Origin: Alicyclobacillus fructus
GTDB lineage: Bacteria; Bacillota; Bacilli; Alicyclobacillales; Alicyclobacillaceae
Assembly (NCBI RefSeq): GCF_017329605.1
Contig: NZ_JAFMTY010000001.1
Location: 1 to 64,000, forward strand
Length of the DNA: 64,000 nt
Direction: 5' to 3'
Of this stretch, positions 33,449 to 42,860 are shown piece after piece (position 1 is the stretch's first letter; the number at the start of each line of letters is the position of its first letter). Made by a program: the position numbers and the translations under genes. Under the pieces are notes generated by a model. The model worked only from the letters and a program-made list of their open reading frames with translations. It did not search any database and was not told where the DNA came from.

Positions 33449-34603
33449 TTGCGCTATTTGTCCGCAGGAGAATCGCACGGGCCGGCGCTCACCGTGGTGA
33501 TCGACGGCTTTCCGAGCAACGTCGCCATCGACAAAGCGAAAATTGACGAACAATTGCGACGTCGTCAGCAGGGGTACGGCCGAGGCTATCGCCAGCAGAT
33601 CGAATCGGACGAAGTGCAGGTGACGAGCGGCATCCGTTTCGGCAAGACGCTTGGCACGCCCATCACCCTCGTCGTCCAGAATCGGGACTACAAAAACTGG
33701 ACGGCCAAGATGGCCCCGTTCGGAGAAAAGCCCGAGGATCTCAGGGAGATTTACCGCCCGCGGCCCGGTCACGCGGACCTCGCCGGCGCCATCAAGTACG
33801 ATCACGAGGATATCCGCAATGTGCTCGAGCGGGCCAGTGCGCGCAACACGGCGACGCTCGTTGCGGCCGGCGCGTTGGCGCGGCAGCTCTTGGAGCACTT
33901 TGGCATTCATGTCACCGCGCACGTGGTGGAATTGTGCGACGTCAAGGCCACGCAGTTCCCCGACACCCTCGAGGAGCTCGAGGCGCGCGCGAACGCGTCC
34001 CCCGTCCGCTGCGCGGATGCGGCGGCGGCCGAGCGGATGATGGCGCGCATCGATGAAGCCAAGGCCGCAGGCGACACGGTCGGCGGCATTTTTGAGGTGA
34101 TCGTGCGGGGATGCCCCATCGGCCTCGGCAGCTACGCCCAGCCGGATCGCAAGCTCGACGGAAGGCTTGCGGCCGCTCTGATGAGCATCCAGGCCATCAA
34201 GGGCGTGGAAATCGGGCTGGGATTCGAGGCGGCGCGCCGCATGGGGTCGAAGGTGCACGATCCCATCCTGTACGACGGCACGCGCTACGTTCGTTCCCAC
34301 AACGGCGCGGGCGGTCTCGAGGGCGGCGTCACGAACGGCGAAGACCTTGTGATTCGGGCGGCCATGAAGCCCATCAGCACGCTGTACCATCCGCTTCCGA
34401 GCGTGAACATGAAAACGAAGGAGCCGGAACCAGCGGCCATCGAACGATCCGACATTTGCGCCCTTCCGGCGGCTTCCGTCGTCGGCGAAAACGTCGTGGC
34501 CTGGGTGGTGGCTCAGGCGTTCCTGGAGAAATTCGGCGGAGATTCCCTGGAGCAGATTGAGGACGCGTTTCGGGCTTACCAGGTGCGGGTGAGCCAACGA
34601 TGA
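33449..34603 (+). CDS. aroC: Chorismate synthase
   Basis: A 384-residue FMN-dependent enzyme converting 5-enolpyruvylshikimate-3-phosphate to chorismate (called aroF in B. subtilis). Signatures include RYLSAGESHGPALT at the start, RPGHADLAGAIKY and the late RSDICALPAASVVGE. TTG 33449 is chosen since it gives the canonical MRYLSAGESHG start with GGAGGGG 9 bases upstream; GTG 33431 would add six residues. It overlaps aroB by four bases. Confidence 0.96.
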   Translation: MRYLSAGESHGPALTVVIDGFPSNVAIDKAKIDEQLRRRQQGYGRGYRQQIESDEVQVTSGIRFGKTLGTPITLVVQNRDYKNWTAKMAPFGEKPEDLREIYRPRPGHADLAGAIKYDHEDIRNVLERASARNTATLVAAGALARQLLEHFGIHVTAHVVELCDVKATQFPDTLEELEARANASPVRCADAAAAERMMARIDEAKAAGDTVGGIFEVIVRGCPIGLGSYAQPDRKLDGRLAAALMSIQAIKGVEIGLGFEAARRMGSKVHDPILYDGTRYVRSHNGAGGLEGGVTNGEDLVIRAAMKPISTLYHPLPSVNMKTKEPEPAAIERSDICALPAASVVGENVVAWVVAQAFLEKFGGDSLEQIEDAFRAYQVRVSQR

Positions 34604-35691
34604 TCCGGATGGAGGTCCAGAGTGCACAGGGCGCCTATCCGGTCCTCGTAGGCGCTCGTGTCCGGCGGTCGTTGCCCGACCTTGCGAAGGAACTGGGCCT
34701 CGCCGACCGAAAGATCGCGATCATCACAGACCAAACGGTGGAACAGACCCCTTTTATGCGCGACGTGGCCGACGTGGCCCGGGCCATAGGGCGCGAGATG
34801 TTTGTGCTCGCGTTTCCGGCGGGCGACGCGCACAAGAACCTGGATACGGCTGTGAAGTTGTACCAGGGGTTGTTGCGCGGCGGATTCCGCAGGGGTGACG
34901 TGATTCTGGCGGTCGGCGGCGGTGTGGTGGGAGATCTCGCTGGCTTTGTGGCGGCGACCTATATGCGTGGAGTCCCGTATCTGCAGGTGCCGACGACGTT
35001 GCTCGCGCACGACAGCGCCGTCGGGGGCAAGGTGGGCGTCAATCTCAAGGAGGGCAAAAACCTGGTCGGCGCCTTTTACCCGCCTCGCGCCGTCCTGTTT
35101 GACGTCGAGGCGCTTCAGACGCTCGATGAGCGCCAATGGCGCAACGGAATGGCCGAGGTCATCAAGCATGCCATCATCGCGGACCCAGGTCTGTTTGAGC
35201 AACTGGAAACCCGTCCCGTCACGAGCCTCGGCGATCCGGCGGATTTCGCGAACATCCTCGCGCGCGCCATTCGCGTGAAGATCCATGTCGTCAGCCGAGA
35301 CGAGCGCGAGGCGGGACTTCGGCAGGTGTTGAATGTCGGACACACGGTCGGGCATGCGGTGGAGCAGCATTCGGCGTATGCTCTCGGGCACGGCGAAGCC
35401 GTCTCCATTGGCCTCGCGGTCGAATGCGCGATAGCCGTGGGGCGAGGGCTCTTGTCCGCAACTGACGCGGCGCGCATCACGAGCTTGCTGGAGCGGCACG
35501 GACTGCCCGTTCGGCCGCCCTATCCCGACGTGGACGCGGTGCTGAAACTCATGGAGGTCGACAAAAAGCACACGCACGAGGGATGGACCTTCGCGCTTCC
35601 CGCGGGCGTCGGCAAGGTGGAAATCTGCCGGGTTCATCCGGAAGAGGTCAGGAAGGCCTATGAAGCGGTGAGGGAGGGACACCGTCCATGA
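34600..35691 (+). CDS. aroB: 3-dehydroquinate synthase
   Basis: A 363-residue NAD- and metal-dependent enzyme, the second step of the shikimate pathway. The strongest block is [20 protein letters not shown] with [20 protein letters not shown] after it; GHTVGHAVE and HGEAVSIGL hold metal-binding histidines. ATG 34600 overlaps the aroC stop and the stop overlaps aroH, so aroC-aroB-aroH are one coupled operon. Confidence 0.97.
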   Translation: MIRMEVQSAQGAYPVLVGARVRRSLPDLAKELGLADRKIAIITDQTVEQTPFMRDVADVARAIGREMFVLAFPAGDAHKNLDTAVKLYQGLLRGGFRRGDVILAVGGGVVGDLAGFVAATYMRGVPYLQVPTTLLAHDSAVGGKVGVNLKEGKNLVGAFYPPRAVLFDVEALQTLDERQWRNGMAEVIKHAIIADPGLFEQLETRPVTSLGDPADFANILARAIRVKIHVVSRDEREAGLRQVLNVGHTVGHAVEQHSAYALGHGEAVSIGLAVECAIAVGRGLLSATDAARITSLLERHGLPVRPPYPDVDAVLKLMEVDKKHTHEGWTFALPAGVGKVEICRVHPEEVRKAYEAVREGHRP

Positions 35692-36056
35692 AGGTTCGGG
35701 GACTTCGCGGAGCCACGACGGTGGCCCGCAACGACCGAGAGGAGATTCTGAAGGCGACGCGCGAGTTGATGGAAGAGATTGTGCGCGCCAACGACATCGA
35801 CGTCGATGACGTGGCGAGCGTCATTCTGACGATGACGCCCGATCTGAACGCGGCTTTCCCGGCGTTCGCCGTCCGGCAACTTCCGGGTTGGCAATGGGTT
35901 CCCTTGATGTGCGCCACGGAGATCGACGTGCCTGGCGCGCTGCCGCGAAGCATCCGCGTGCTCGTGCATCTGAACACGGACAAGCGGCAGGATGAACTCG
36001 TGCACGTGTACCTGGGCGAAGCGGTCCAGCTCCGCCCCGACATCGCAACACGCTGA
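35688..36056 (+). CDS. aroH: Chorismate mutase, AroH type
   Basis: A 122-residue monofunctional mutase of the trimeric AroH fold. It has [10 protein letters not shown] with the active-site arginine, [20 protein letters not shown] with glutamate and arginine, and the C-terminal [12 protein letters not shown]. It converts chorismate to prephenate. In B. subtilis aroH is followed by trpE; here a 152-base leader and trpD follow instead. Confidence 0.96.
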   Translation: MKVRGLRGATTVARNDREEILKATRELMEEIVRANDIDVDDVASVILTMTPDLNAAFPAFAVRQLPGWQWVPLMCATEIDVPGALPRSIRVLVHLNTDKRQDELVHVYLGEAVQLRPDIATR

Positions 36057-36090
36057 ACGCGCGCACTGTGCCCAACTTTCGCGCGCTTGG

Positions 36091-36119
36091 TTGACGAAAG
36101 AGAGGCAGGCGGCTAACAT
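36091..36119 (+). promoter_or_regulatory. Putative promoter of the trp operon
   Basis: TTGACG (36091-36096) and TAACAT (36114-36119) are 17 bases apart. Transcription would begin near 36126, giving an 83-base leader before trpD that carries the TRAP-like site. Confidence 0.7.
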
Positions 36120-36142
36120 AGTCATAACAGCTCTGTGGACGT

Positions 36143-36206
36143 CAGTCGAGCTGAGTTGAGGTTGAGGAGCGCGCCGAAAATCGGCGCTGAGGTGAGAGGA
36201 GTCGAG
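36143..36206 (+). promoter_or_regulatory. Putative TRAP-binding site, split by a hairpin
   Basis: NAG triplets occur at regular short spacing in two blocks. The first is CAG 36143, then GAG at 36148, 36153, 36158, 36164 and 36167. The second is GAG at 36189, 36194, 36199 and 36204. Spacers are mostly two bases, the TRAP preference. Between the blocks a perfect 7-bp hairpin, GCGCCGA (36171-36177) with TCGGCGC (36181-36187), would bring the halves together. The second block contains the trpD ribosome-binding site and ends two bases before ATG. No terminator is seen in the leader, so control of translation is expected. Confidence 0.8.
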
Positions 36207-36208
36207 TC

Positions 36209-37258
36209 ATGCAGGACGTGGTACGGGATACCCTTGGCGCTGTCGTGTCAGGTAAAATATTGGATGAAACGACAGCCGAAGCATTTCTTAGCGCATGGAT
36301 GGATGGGCGTGTGTCGCCCGTCCAGGCGGCGGCCTTGGTGGCCGTCATGGCCTATCGCGGCGAGCGCTCGTCGGAAATTGCGGGTTTTGCGCGAGCGATG
36401 CGCACCCACGCGGTGCGACTGCAAGCGCCGGAAGGCACACTGGATACATGTGGAACGGGTGGCGATGGCAGAGACACGTTCAACATCTCGACGGCCGTCG
36501 CGTTCGTCGCCGCCGCGGCTGGGATTCCCGTGGCCAAGCACGGGAATCGCGCGGCCTCGAGCAGGAGCGGAAGCGCCGACGTGTTGCAGGCGCTGGGGGC
36601 CGTGATCGATTTGCCGGTGTCCGCCTCGGAGGTCCTGCTTCGGGAGATTGGCCTCTGCTTCTTGTTTGCCCAAGTCTATCACCCCGCCATGAAGGTTGCG
36701 GCCCAAGTGCGAAAAGAGCTTGGGTTCCGGACCATTTTCAACATTCTCGGCCCCTTGACCAACCCCGCCGGAGCGAAGCGCCAAGTGCTGGGCGTCTTTC
36801 ACGAGGATCTCGTGCCCATCGTGGGCGATGCACTGGTGAGCCTCGGATCAGAACACGCGCTCGTGGTGCACGGCGCAGGAGGGCTTGACGAGTTGTCGCT
36901 TGCCGGCCCTTCGCTTGTCGCCGAAGTGAAGGAAGGCACCGTGTGCACGTATCGCCTTTCGCCTGAGGACGTCGGGCTGAAGCCGGCGCCCATCGAAGCG
37001 GTGCGCGGCGGATCGCCCGAGGAGAACGCGGCCATCGTGCGACGCATTCTATCGGGAGAAGAGCGCGGGCCGAAGCGAGATATCGTGCTGTTGAACGCGG
37101 GTGCGGCGTTGTACGTGGGAGGCAAGGCCGCATCCGTCCGCGAGGGCGTGGCGTTGGCGGAGGCGCTCTTGGATGATGGCCGCGCGGCGGACGTGTTGGA
37201 CGCGTTTATCCAAGGTTCGCGCAGGCTCGCGAGCGTGGAGGAGGCGGTGAGCCCGTGA
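36209..37258 (+). CDS. trpD: Anthranilate phosphoribosyltransferase
   Basis: A 349-residue enzyme joining anthranilate and PRPP. Signatures are DTCGTGGDGRDTFNISTA and KHGNRAASSRSGSADVLQAL for PRPP and anthranilate binding. It is the first gene of the trp unit here, with a TRAP-like site over its ribosome-binding region. trpE and trpG, which normally come first, are not in the window. The stop overlaps trpC (GTGA). Confidence 0.97.
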   Translation: MQDVVRDTLGAVVSGKILDETTAEAFLSAWMDGRVSPVQAAALVAVMAYRGERSSEIAGFARAMRTHAVRLQAPEGTLDTCGTGGDGRDTFNISTAVAFVAAAAGIPVAKHGNRAASSRSGSADVLQALGAVIDLPVSASEVLLREIGLCFLFAQVYHPAMKVAAQVRKELGFRTIFNILGPLTNPAGAKRQVLGVFHEDLVPIVGDALVSLGSEHALVVHGAGGLDELSLAGPSLVAEVKEGTVCTYRLSPEDVGLKPAPIEAVRGGSPEENAAIVRRILSGEERGPKRDIVLLNAGAALYVGGKAASVREGVALAEALLDDGRAADVLDAFIQGSRRLASVEEAVSP

Positions 37259-38058
37259 CCACCATCTTGGATCGCATTCTCGAGACCAAGCGCAGGGAAG
37301 TGGAGGCGCTCAAGGCGCGGGTTCAGAACGACGGGCCGTTTCCACAGCGTACCGCGCCGTTCCGCTCTCTCGCAGAGCGCCTTCGGCAAGGGAACTGTCT
37401 CGGCGTGATCGCAGAGATCAAGCGGAAGAGCCCGTCGAAGGGCGTGTTTCAGGCGGACGTAGATCCCGCGGAGCGCGCCAAAGTGTATGAACAGGGCGGG
37501 GCCTCCGCCGTATCCGTGCTGACGGATCAAACCTACTTTCATGGCAGCCTGGACGATCTGCGAGCGGCGCGCGCGGCGGTCGGCATTCCCGTTCTGCGGA
37601 AGGATTTCGTGATCGACGAAATTCAGGTGGACGAAGCGGTGTCGGCCGGAGCGGACGTGATTTTGCTGATTGCCGCCGCCATGCCGGCCGACCGGCTGGT
37701 GGAGCTTTCTCAATACGCGAGATCGCGAGGGCTGGAGGTCTTGCTCGAAGTGCACGGGGAGCACGAGGTGGAGGCCGCTGTGGCCGCAGAGCCCACGCTC
37801 GTTGGGATCAACAACCGGGATCTCCGGACGTTTGAGGTGGATCTTCGCACGTCCGAACGCGTTCTTCGGCGGCTGCCTGAAGGCGTGATGGCCATCGCGG
37901 AAAGTGGCATCATGGGACGAGAGGACGCGGTGCGCATGGCGGCTGCAGGCGCAAGGGGCATTCTGGTGGGCGAGCTTTTGATGCGCCACGCGGATCTCGC
38001 CTCTGTCCGGGCTCAGTTGTCCGAGCTTTGCGTTCCGCTCGAGGCGGTGGCGAAGTGA
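37255..38058 (+). CDS. trpC: Indole-3-glycerol phosphate synthase
   Basis: A 267-residue TIM-barrel enzyme. It has VIAEIKRKSPSKG near residue 53, LRKDFVIDEIQVDEAV, and VGINNRDLRTFEVDL, with the catalytic lysines and glutamates of the family. It closes the indole ring from CdRP. The GTG start overlaps the trpD stop and its own stop overlaps trpF. Confidence 0.97.
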   Translation: MTTILDRILETKRREVEALKARVQNDGPFPQRTAPFRSLAERLRQGNCLGVIAEIKRKSPSKGVFQADVDPAERAKVYEQGGASAVSVLTDQTYFHGSLDDLRAARAAVGIPVLRKDFVIDEIQVDEAVSAGADVILLIAAAMPADRLVELSQYARSRGLEVLLEVHGEHEVEAAVAAEPTLVGINNRDLRTFEVDLRTSERVLRRLPEGVMAIAESGIMGREDAVRMAAAGARGILVGELLMRHADLASVRAQLSELCVPLEAVAK

Positions 38059-38756
38059 GACGCGCGCCGCATTTGAAGATCTGCGGCCTCCAGCCGGGTG
38101 ATGACCTGTCGTTTTTGCGCCATCCGATCGTGACACACCTGGGGGTCGTCCTGGTGCCGGCCTCGAGGCGTTATGTGCCTCCGGACAGCGCGCGGCGACT
38201 CATCGAGTCGGCAAAGCGCATCCGGCCGGATGTGGTCGCCGTCGCGGTGGTGTCCGGCGGATCGCCGGATGATGTGTTTGCGGCCGTCAAGCGATCCGGC
38301 GTCGACGCCGTCCAGCTTCACGGGGGCGAACCGCAGGAGTTCGCGGAGAGGCTTCGAGCCGAAGGATTTCAGATCTGGCGGGCCGTGGCGTTTGACCCGG
38401 GCGAGGATCCGTCGGCTTTTCTCGAAGAAGTGCGGAGGCGCGCGTCGGGGGCTGACGCTGTGCTTTTTGACGCGAAGCCTCCCGTGGATGCGGCGCCAGG
38501 CGTCACAGGAGGGCACGGAAGGCGGTTCGATTGGGATCGGCTGGCCGAGATCGCGTCGATGCCGCTCGATTTCAATTGGTGGGTGGCGGGAGGAATTGCG
38601 CCGGAAAACGTTCAGGACCTCCTCCGGCGCGTGCAGCCCTTCGGAATTGACGTGTCGTCGGGCGTGGAGGTCGGCGGTCGCAAGGATGTCCGCCGCATTG
38701 AACAGTTGATCCAGGCGATGGAGGCGTGGGGCCATGAGTCACTATCCCTATCCTGA
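38055..38756 (+). CDS. trpF: Phosphoribosylanthranilate isomerase
   Basis: A 233-residue TIM-barrel isomerase. It has LKICGL with the catalytic cysteine near the start, VQLHGGE, and FDAKPP as the catalytic aspartate region. The phosphate-binding turn reads [12 protein letters not shown], with GGHG in place of the usual GGTG. The C-terminal [10 protein letters not shown] is typical. It is a little longer than most bacterial TrpF. GTG 38055 overlaps the trpC stop. Confidence 0.92.
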   Translation: MRRAPHLKICGLQPGDDLSFLRHPIVTHLGVVLVPASRRYVPPDSARRLIESAKRIRPDVVAVAVVSGGSPDDVFAAVKRSGVDAVQLHGGEPQEFAERLRAEGFQIWRAVAFDPGEDPSAFLEEVRRRASGADAVLFDAKPPVDAAPGVTGGHGRRFDWDRLAEIASMPLDFNWWVAGGIAPENVQDLLRRVQPFGIDVSSGVEVGGRKDVRRIEQLIQAMEAWGHESLSLS

Positions 38757-39948
38757 CGAAACCGGCCGATACGGCGCATTTGGCGGGCGTTACGTGCCCG
38801 AGACGCTCATGTCGGCCCTGCTCCAGTTGGAGCAAGACTACCTGCGCCTCTCGCGCGACGAAGCGTTTCAGGCAGAGCTCAAGTACTATCTCGAGCAGTA
38901 CGCGGGCCGGCCAACGCCGCTCTATTACGCGGAGCGCCTCACCAAGCATCTCGGCGGGCCGAAGATCTACCTGAAGCGCGAAGATCTGAATCACACGGGC
39001 GCCCACAAGATCAACAACGCGATTGGCCAGGCGCTTCTCGCTCTTCGAACGGGCAAGCGGCGCGTGATCGCGGAGACAGGCGCGGGCCAGCACGGGGTCG
39101 CGACGGCGACGGTGGCCGCGCGGTTCGGGCTGGAGTGCACCGTCTTCATGGGCGAAGAGGACATGCGCAGGCAGGCCCTCAACGTCTTTCGCATGCGGAT
39201 GCTTGGCGCCGAAGTCGTGGCGGCGACGTCGGGAACGCGCACCCTGAAGGACGCCACCAACGAAGCGATTCGCCACTGGGTGGCGCACGTCGACGACACG
39301 CATTACATTATCGGTTCGGTCGTCGGCCCCCATCCCTATCCCATGATCGTGCGCGACTTCCAGCGCGTGATCGGCGACGAGGCGAAGGCGCAGATTCTGG
39401 CGCAGGAGGGCAGGCTTCCGACGAGCGTCGTGGCATGCGTCGGCGGCGGAAGCAACGCCATGGGGATCTTCTATCCCTTCATCGAAGACGAGGAGGTCGA
39501 ACTCGTCGGTTGTGAAGCGGCGGGTCACGGGCTTCATACGCCCTACCACGCCGCGACCATCGCGCGCGGCCGCCCAGGTGTGTTGCACGGAGCGAAGACG
39601 ATGCTGTTGCAGGACGAGTACGGCCAGGTTCAACCCGCGCATTCCATCTCGGCCGGGCTCGACTATCCGGGCATCGGCCCGGAACACGCCCATCTGGCCG
39701 AGACGGGCCGGGCCAGGTACGTACCGGTGACGGACGAGGAGGCGCTCGAGGCGTTTTTCCTGCTCTCGAAGCTCGAGGGAATTATCCCGGCGCTCGAAAG
39801 CGCCCACGCCATTGCGTACGTGATGCGGGAGGCCCGTCGATACCGCGCGGATGATATCATCGTGGTCTGCTTGTCCGGCCGCGGCGACAAGGACGTCGAG
39901 CAAGTGGCGGCCCGAGAGGGGGAGACGGCGCATGGATCGCATTCGTGA
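38734..39948 (+). CDS. trpB: Tryptophan synthase beta chain
   Basis: A 404-residue PLP enzyme joining indole and serine. The PLP lysine is in [17 protein letters not shown], and the glycine-rich phosphate loop is [20 protein letters not shown] opens the protein as usual. ATG 38734 lies within trpF and the 3' end overlaps trpA by 17 bases, matching the joint alpha-beta complex. Confidence 0.98.
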   Translation: MSHYPYPDETGRYGAFGGRYVPETLMSALLQLEQDYLRLSRDEAFQAELKYYLEQYAGRPTPLYYAERLTKHLGGPKIYLKREDLNHTGAHKINNAIGQALLALRTGKRRVIAETGAGQHGVATATVAARFGLECTVFMGEEDMRRQALNVFRMRMLGAEVVAATSGTRTLKDATNEAIRHWVAHVDDTHYIIGSVVGPHPYPMIVRDFQRVIGDEAKAQILAQEGRLPTSVVACVGGGSNAMGIFYPFIEDEEVELVGCEAAGHGLHTPYHAATIARGRPGVLHGAKTMLLQDEYGQVQPAHSISAGLDYPGIGPEHAHLAETGRARYVPVTDEEALEAFFLLSKLEGIIPALESAHAIAYVMREARRYRADDIIVVCLSGRGDKDVEQVAAREGETAHGSHS

Positions 39949-40735
39949 GGCGTTTGCAGCGGGCCACAAGCTGCTCATTCCTTTTGTCGTCGCGGGCGAT
40001 CCCGACTACGCGCGTTCCCTCGAAATCGCGCGCGCCATCCTGGACGCGGGCGCGGATATGCTGGAGATCGGATTTCCGTACTCCGATCCGCTGGCCGATG
40101 GCCCAGTCATTCAAGCGGCGGCGGTACGTAGTTTGAAGCAAGGCACGCGCCTCGTGGACTGCCTTCGCTTGGTGCAGGATATCCGGGCCCGGTCTTCAAA
40201 GCCGCTTGTCGCCTTCACCTACGTCAATCCGCTCATCCAATACGGCCCCGAGAGGTTTTTCGCCGAGCTCGCGGCGGCTGGGGGCGACGGCGTGATCGTC
40301 CCGGACGTTCCGCTTGAAGAGGCGGCCGAGGTTGCGGCCGCGGCCGAGGCGCACGGGATCCGATTCGTGCCGCTCGTGGCGCCCACGTCGGGCGAGGAGC
40401 GGATCCGCGCCATTGTGCGCGAGGCAAGGGGCTTTGTCTATTGCGTCTCGTCGCTCGGAGTCACCGGAGAGCGCCAGGATGTGTCGCGCCAAGCGAGGGC
40501 GTTGGTCGATCTCGTCCGCAGGCACACGGATCTTCCGGCGTGCGTCGGGTTCGGCGTGAGCCGTCCGGAGCACGTGCGCGAAATCGCGGCGTTCGCGGAC
40601 GGCGTGATCGTCGGAAGTGCCTACGTCCGGCGCATTGGCGAGGCCGTCGATGCGGGGCGCGACCCGGTGGCCGCCGTGCGGTCGTTCACCGAGCAACTGA
40701 AACAAGCGGCGCTCGAGGCGATCCGCCCGCGTTAA
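39932..40735 (+). CDS. trpA: Tryptophan synthase alpha chain
   Basis: A 267-residue TIM-barrel subunit releasing indole from indole-3-glycerol phosphate. The catalytic glutamate and aspartate are in [28 protein letters not shown] and [10 protein letters not shown] complete the family pattern. ATG 39932 is preceded by GAGGGGGA. No terminator follows; a promoter for DAHP synthase begins 6 bases after the stop. Confidence 0.96.
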   Translation: MDRIREAFAAGHKLLIPFVVAGDPDYARSLEIARAILDAGADMLEIGFPYSDPLADGPVIQAAAVRSLKQGTRLVDCLRLVQDIRARSSKPLVAFTYVNPLIQYGPERFFAELAAAGGDGVIVPDVPLEEAAEVAAAAEAHGIRFVPLVAPTSGEERIRAIVREARGFVYCVSSLGVTGERQDVSRQARALVDLVRRHTDLPACVGFGVSRPEHVREIAAFADGVIVGSAYVRRIGEAVDAGRDPVAAVRSFTEQLKQAALEAIRPR

Positions 40736-40741
40736 GGGGGA

Positions 40742-40770
40742 TTGTCCTCTCTCGCCGATTGTGATAGACT
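40742..40770 (+). promoter_or_regulatory. Putative promoter of DAHP synthase and tyrA
   Basis: TTGTCC (40742-40747) and TAGACT (40765-40770) are 17 bases apart, matching four bases of each consensus hexamer. Read-through from trpA is also possible. Confidence 0.5.
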
Positions 40771-40825
40771 TTTCAAACCATTTGGATGGTACAAAAAGAA
40801 GAACATGCTTGGAGGAGAGAGAAAC

Positions 40826-41857
40826 ATGATCGTCGTCATGAAGGAGGGCGCGTCGCAGGCGGAGATCGATCGCGTGATGGAGCTGCTCAAGAGCAAGGGG
40901 CTCGGGGCGCACCTGTCCGTCGGTGTGGAGACGACCGTGATCGGCGTCATCGGCGCGAAGGAAAAAGTGCATGAGCTCGGCATCGAGACGCTGCCGGGGG
41001 TCGAAAAGCTCGTGACGGTGAGCTATCCGTTCAAACTGGCCAGCCGTCCCTTCCACCCGGACGATACGCAAATCGAAATTCGCGGCCATGTGGTCGGGGG
41101 GCCGGAACCGACGCTCATCGCGGGCCCGTGTTCGGTGGAGACGCGCGAAGGGCTTTTGGAGATCGCCCACGCCATCAAGCGGAGCGGGGCGCACATGCTG
41201 CGCGGCGGCGCGTTTAAGCCGAGATCGTCGCCGTACTCGTTCCAGGGACTGGGCGAGGAAGGGCTGAAGTACCTCGCTGAGGCGCGCGAGGAGACCGGGC
41301 TCGCCATTGTTTCCGAGGTGATGGAACCCGGTCTCGTGCCGCTCGTGGCCGAGTACGTGGACGTATTGCAGATTGGCGCCAGAAACATGCAGAACTTCCC
41401 GCTGCTCAAGGCCGTGGGACGGACCGGCAAACCTGTGTTGCTGAAGCGAGGCTTTGCCAACACCATCGAGGAGTGGCTGATGTCGGCGGAGTACATCATG
41501 GCCGAAGGAAATCCGAACGTCATCCTATGCGAGCGGGGCATCCGGACGTTCGAAACCTATACGCGCAACACGCTCGACCTAAACGCCGTGCCCGTGGTGA
41601 AGCATTTGTCCCATCTTCCGGTGCTCGTGGATCCCTCCCATGGCGTGGGCCACGCGCGCTACGTCACGGACATGGCGAGAGCCGGCATTGCGGCAGGTGC
41701 TCATGGCGTGATCGTCGAGGTGCACAAGGATCCAACGCAGGCGTGGTCGGACGGCAACCAGACCATCACGCTCGAGGAATTCGATCAACTGGCGCGTCAG
41801 GTGCGGGCGGTGCGAGAGTTGATGAAGACGTTCGAGCCCGCCGCGAGCTTGGTGTGA
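40826..41857 (+). CDS. aroF: DAHP synthase, type I-beta with N-terminal regulatory domain
   Basis: A 343-residue 3-deoxy-7-phosphoheptulonate synthase. Residues 1-70 form a ferredoxin-like domain as in Thermotoga DAHP synthase, followed by the barrel with [27 protein letters not shown] and [12 protein letters not shown]. It begins the shikimate pathway from PEP and erythrose-4-phosphate. The ferredoxin-like domain is known to carry Tyr/Phe feedback control in related enzymes. B. subtilis instead has a chorismate-mutase fusion at its N-terminus. ATG 40826 follows GGAGGAG. Confidence 0.95.
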   Translation: MIVVMKEGASQAEIDRVMELLKSKGLGAHLSVGVETTVIGVIGAKEKVHELGIETLPGVEKLVTVSYPFKLASRPFHPDDTQIEIRGHVVGGPEPTLIAGPCSVETREGLLEIAHAIKRSGAHMLRGGAFKPRSSPYSFQGLGEEGLKYLAEAREETGLAIVSEVMEPGLVPLVAEYVDVLQIGARNMQNFPLLKAVGRTGKPVLLKRGFANTIEEWLMSAEYIMAEGNPNVILCERGIRTFETYTRNTLDLNAVPVVKHLSHLPVLVDPSHGVGHARYVTDMARAGIAAGAHGVIVEVHKDPTQAWSDGNQTITLEEFDQLARQVRAVRELMKTFEPAASLV

Positions 41858-41865
41858 ACGCGGCT

Positions 41866-42711
41866 ATGGCGCTGAGAAGAGTACTGATGGTCGGGGCGGG
41901 ACTCATCGGCGGGTCGATGGGACTCGCCCTTTCTCGTCGCTTGCCTCACCTGGAAGTGGATGCCGTCGAGGTCGACGACAGCTACCGCGAACAGGCGGCG
42001 ACGCTGTCGGCGTTTCGTCACGTCTGGCATGCGCTCGAGAGCGCGCCCTCGCATTACGATCTCGCCGTTCTCGCCGTTCCGGTCGAGATCGCCATCCATC
42101 TCTTGCCCCGCGTGCGCGCGAAGGCGCCCTGGGTCATGGACGTGTGCAGCGTGAAGCGGCCTGTCGTGCAGGAGATGGACCGCGTGCTGATGGGAGCGCG
42201 CGCCATTCCGTCCCACCCCATGGCGGGCAAGGCGCAGGCAGGGCCCCTTGCCGCGGATGAAGCGTTGTTCGAAGGGCGGCCCTGGATCTTTCTCGAAACG
42301 CACCGTCCGCCGGCGGAGGTGGAGGAGCTCGTCTCCCGTCTCGGGGCGCGCGTGGTCTGGATGCCGAATGCCGAAGAGCACGATCGCAGAATGGCCGAGG
42401 TCAGCCATGGCATCCACCTCGCCAGCCAGTGCGCCGCGCTCGCGGTCGAGATGCAACCTGCCGAGATCGCCGAGATCGCCGGACCCGCCTTTTGGGATGT
42501 GACCCGGCTGGCCTCGTCGCCGTCGGACTTCTGGACGCAGACGCTCGCCGCCAATCGCGATCACGTCGTCGACTGGTTGCGGCGCTTCGAATCGGCGGCG
42601 AGATCGTTCCGGGCCGCACTGGAGCGCGGCGACTTCTCGGAAGTGCGGATTCTGCTGGAGGAAGCGAAGACAAGGCGGGAAGAAGCGGAACGGGCCAGAA
42701 ACACGAAGTAA
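41866..42711 (+). CDS. tyrA: Prephenate dehydrogenase, short form without ACT domain
   Basis: A 281-residue NAD-dependent enzyme making 4-hydroxyphenylpyruvate for tyrosine. The dinucleotide motif GAGLIGGSMG is near residue 10, DVCSVKRPVVQEM and SHPMAGKAQAG follow, and HDRRMAEVSHGIHL holds the conserved histidines. B. subtilis TyrA is about 370 residues with a C-terminal ACT domain; this one lacks it. GTG 41854, overlapping the DAHP synthase stop, is an alternative start. Confidence 0.93.
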   Translation: MALRRVLMVGAGLIGGSMGLALSRRLPHLEVDAVEVDDSYREQAATLSAFRHVWHALESAPSHYDLAVLAVPVEIAIHLLPRVRAKAPWVMDVCSVKRPVVQEMDRVLMGARAIPSHPMAGKAQAGPLAADEALFEGRPWIFLETHRPPAEVEELVSRLGARVVWMPNAEEHDRRMAEVSHGIHLASQCAALAVEMQPAEIAEIAGPAFWDVTRLASSPSDFWTQTLAANRDHVVDWLRRFESAARSFRAALERGDFSEVRILLEEAKTRREEAERARNTK

Positions 42712-42737
42712 TCTGAAAAATCGGAGCAGATGTGGTA

Positions 42738-42766
42738 TTGACAGCGTTTACAGAGCGGTGTATGAT
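42738..42766 (+). promoter_or_regulatory. Strong sigma-A promoter after tyrA
   Basis: A perfect TTGACA (42738-42743) and TATGAT (42761-42766) are 17 bases apart, the best promoter in the window. Transcription would start near 42773. It overlaps a cre operator and faces a terminator only about 55 bases downstream. Confidence 0.88.
42739..42752 (+). promoter_or_regulatory. Catabolite-response element (cre), CcpA operator
   Basis: TGACAGCGTTTACA fits the cre consensus TGWNANCGNTNWCA at every defined position. It covers the -35 hexamer and half the spacer of the promoter at 42738-42766, a placement at which CcpA represses. ccpA itself is at 813-1793. Confidence 0.75.
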
Positions 42767-42772
42767 TCAAGT

Positions 42773-42860
42773 CGAAGGGTGTTATGTTCTGATTTCTCTC
42801 CACTCCTAGCAGAATCTCCTGTGTTGGGAATTCGCCTTGTGCGAGTTCCTCTTTTTTTTT
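42773..42860 (+). ncRNA. Putative small RNA with C/U-rich loop, CcpA-controlled
   Basis: A strong promoter and a perfect terminator bound a transcript of about 88 bases with no start codon and ribosome site of note. A stem TTCTG (42787-42791) with CAGAA (42110-equivalent positions 42810-42814) would present an 18-base loop rich in C and U, including CTCTCC and CTCCT. Such anti-Shine-Dalgarno stretches are typical of Firmicute base-pairing RNAs. Alternatives are an attenuated leader of the gene at 42977, or simply the terminator of the tyrA transcript. Confidence 0.55.
42827..42860 (+). terminator. Perfect terminator of the putative small RNA
   Basis: GGAATTCGC (42827-42835) and GCGAGTTCC (42841-42849) pair in full with one G-U pair, around a 5-base loop, followed by TC and nine Ts. 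It could also end the DAHP synthase-tyrA transcript. Confidence 0.95.
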
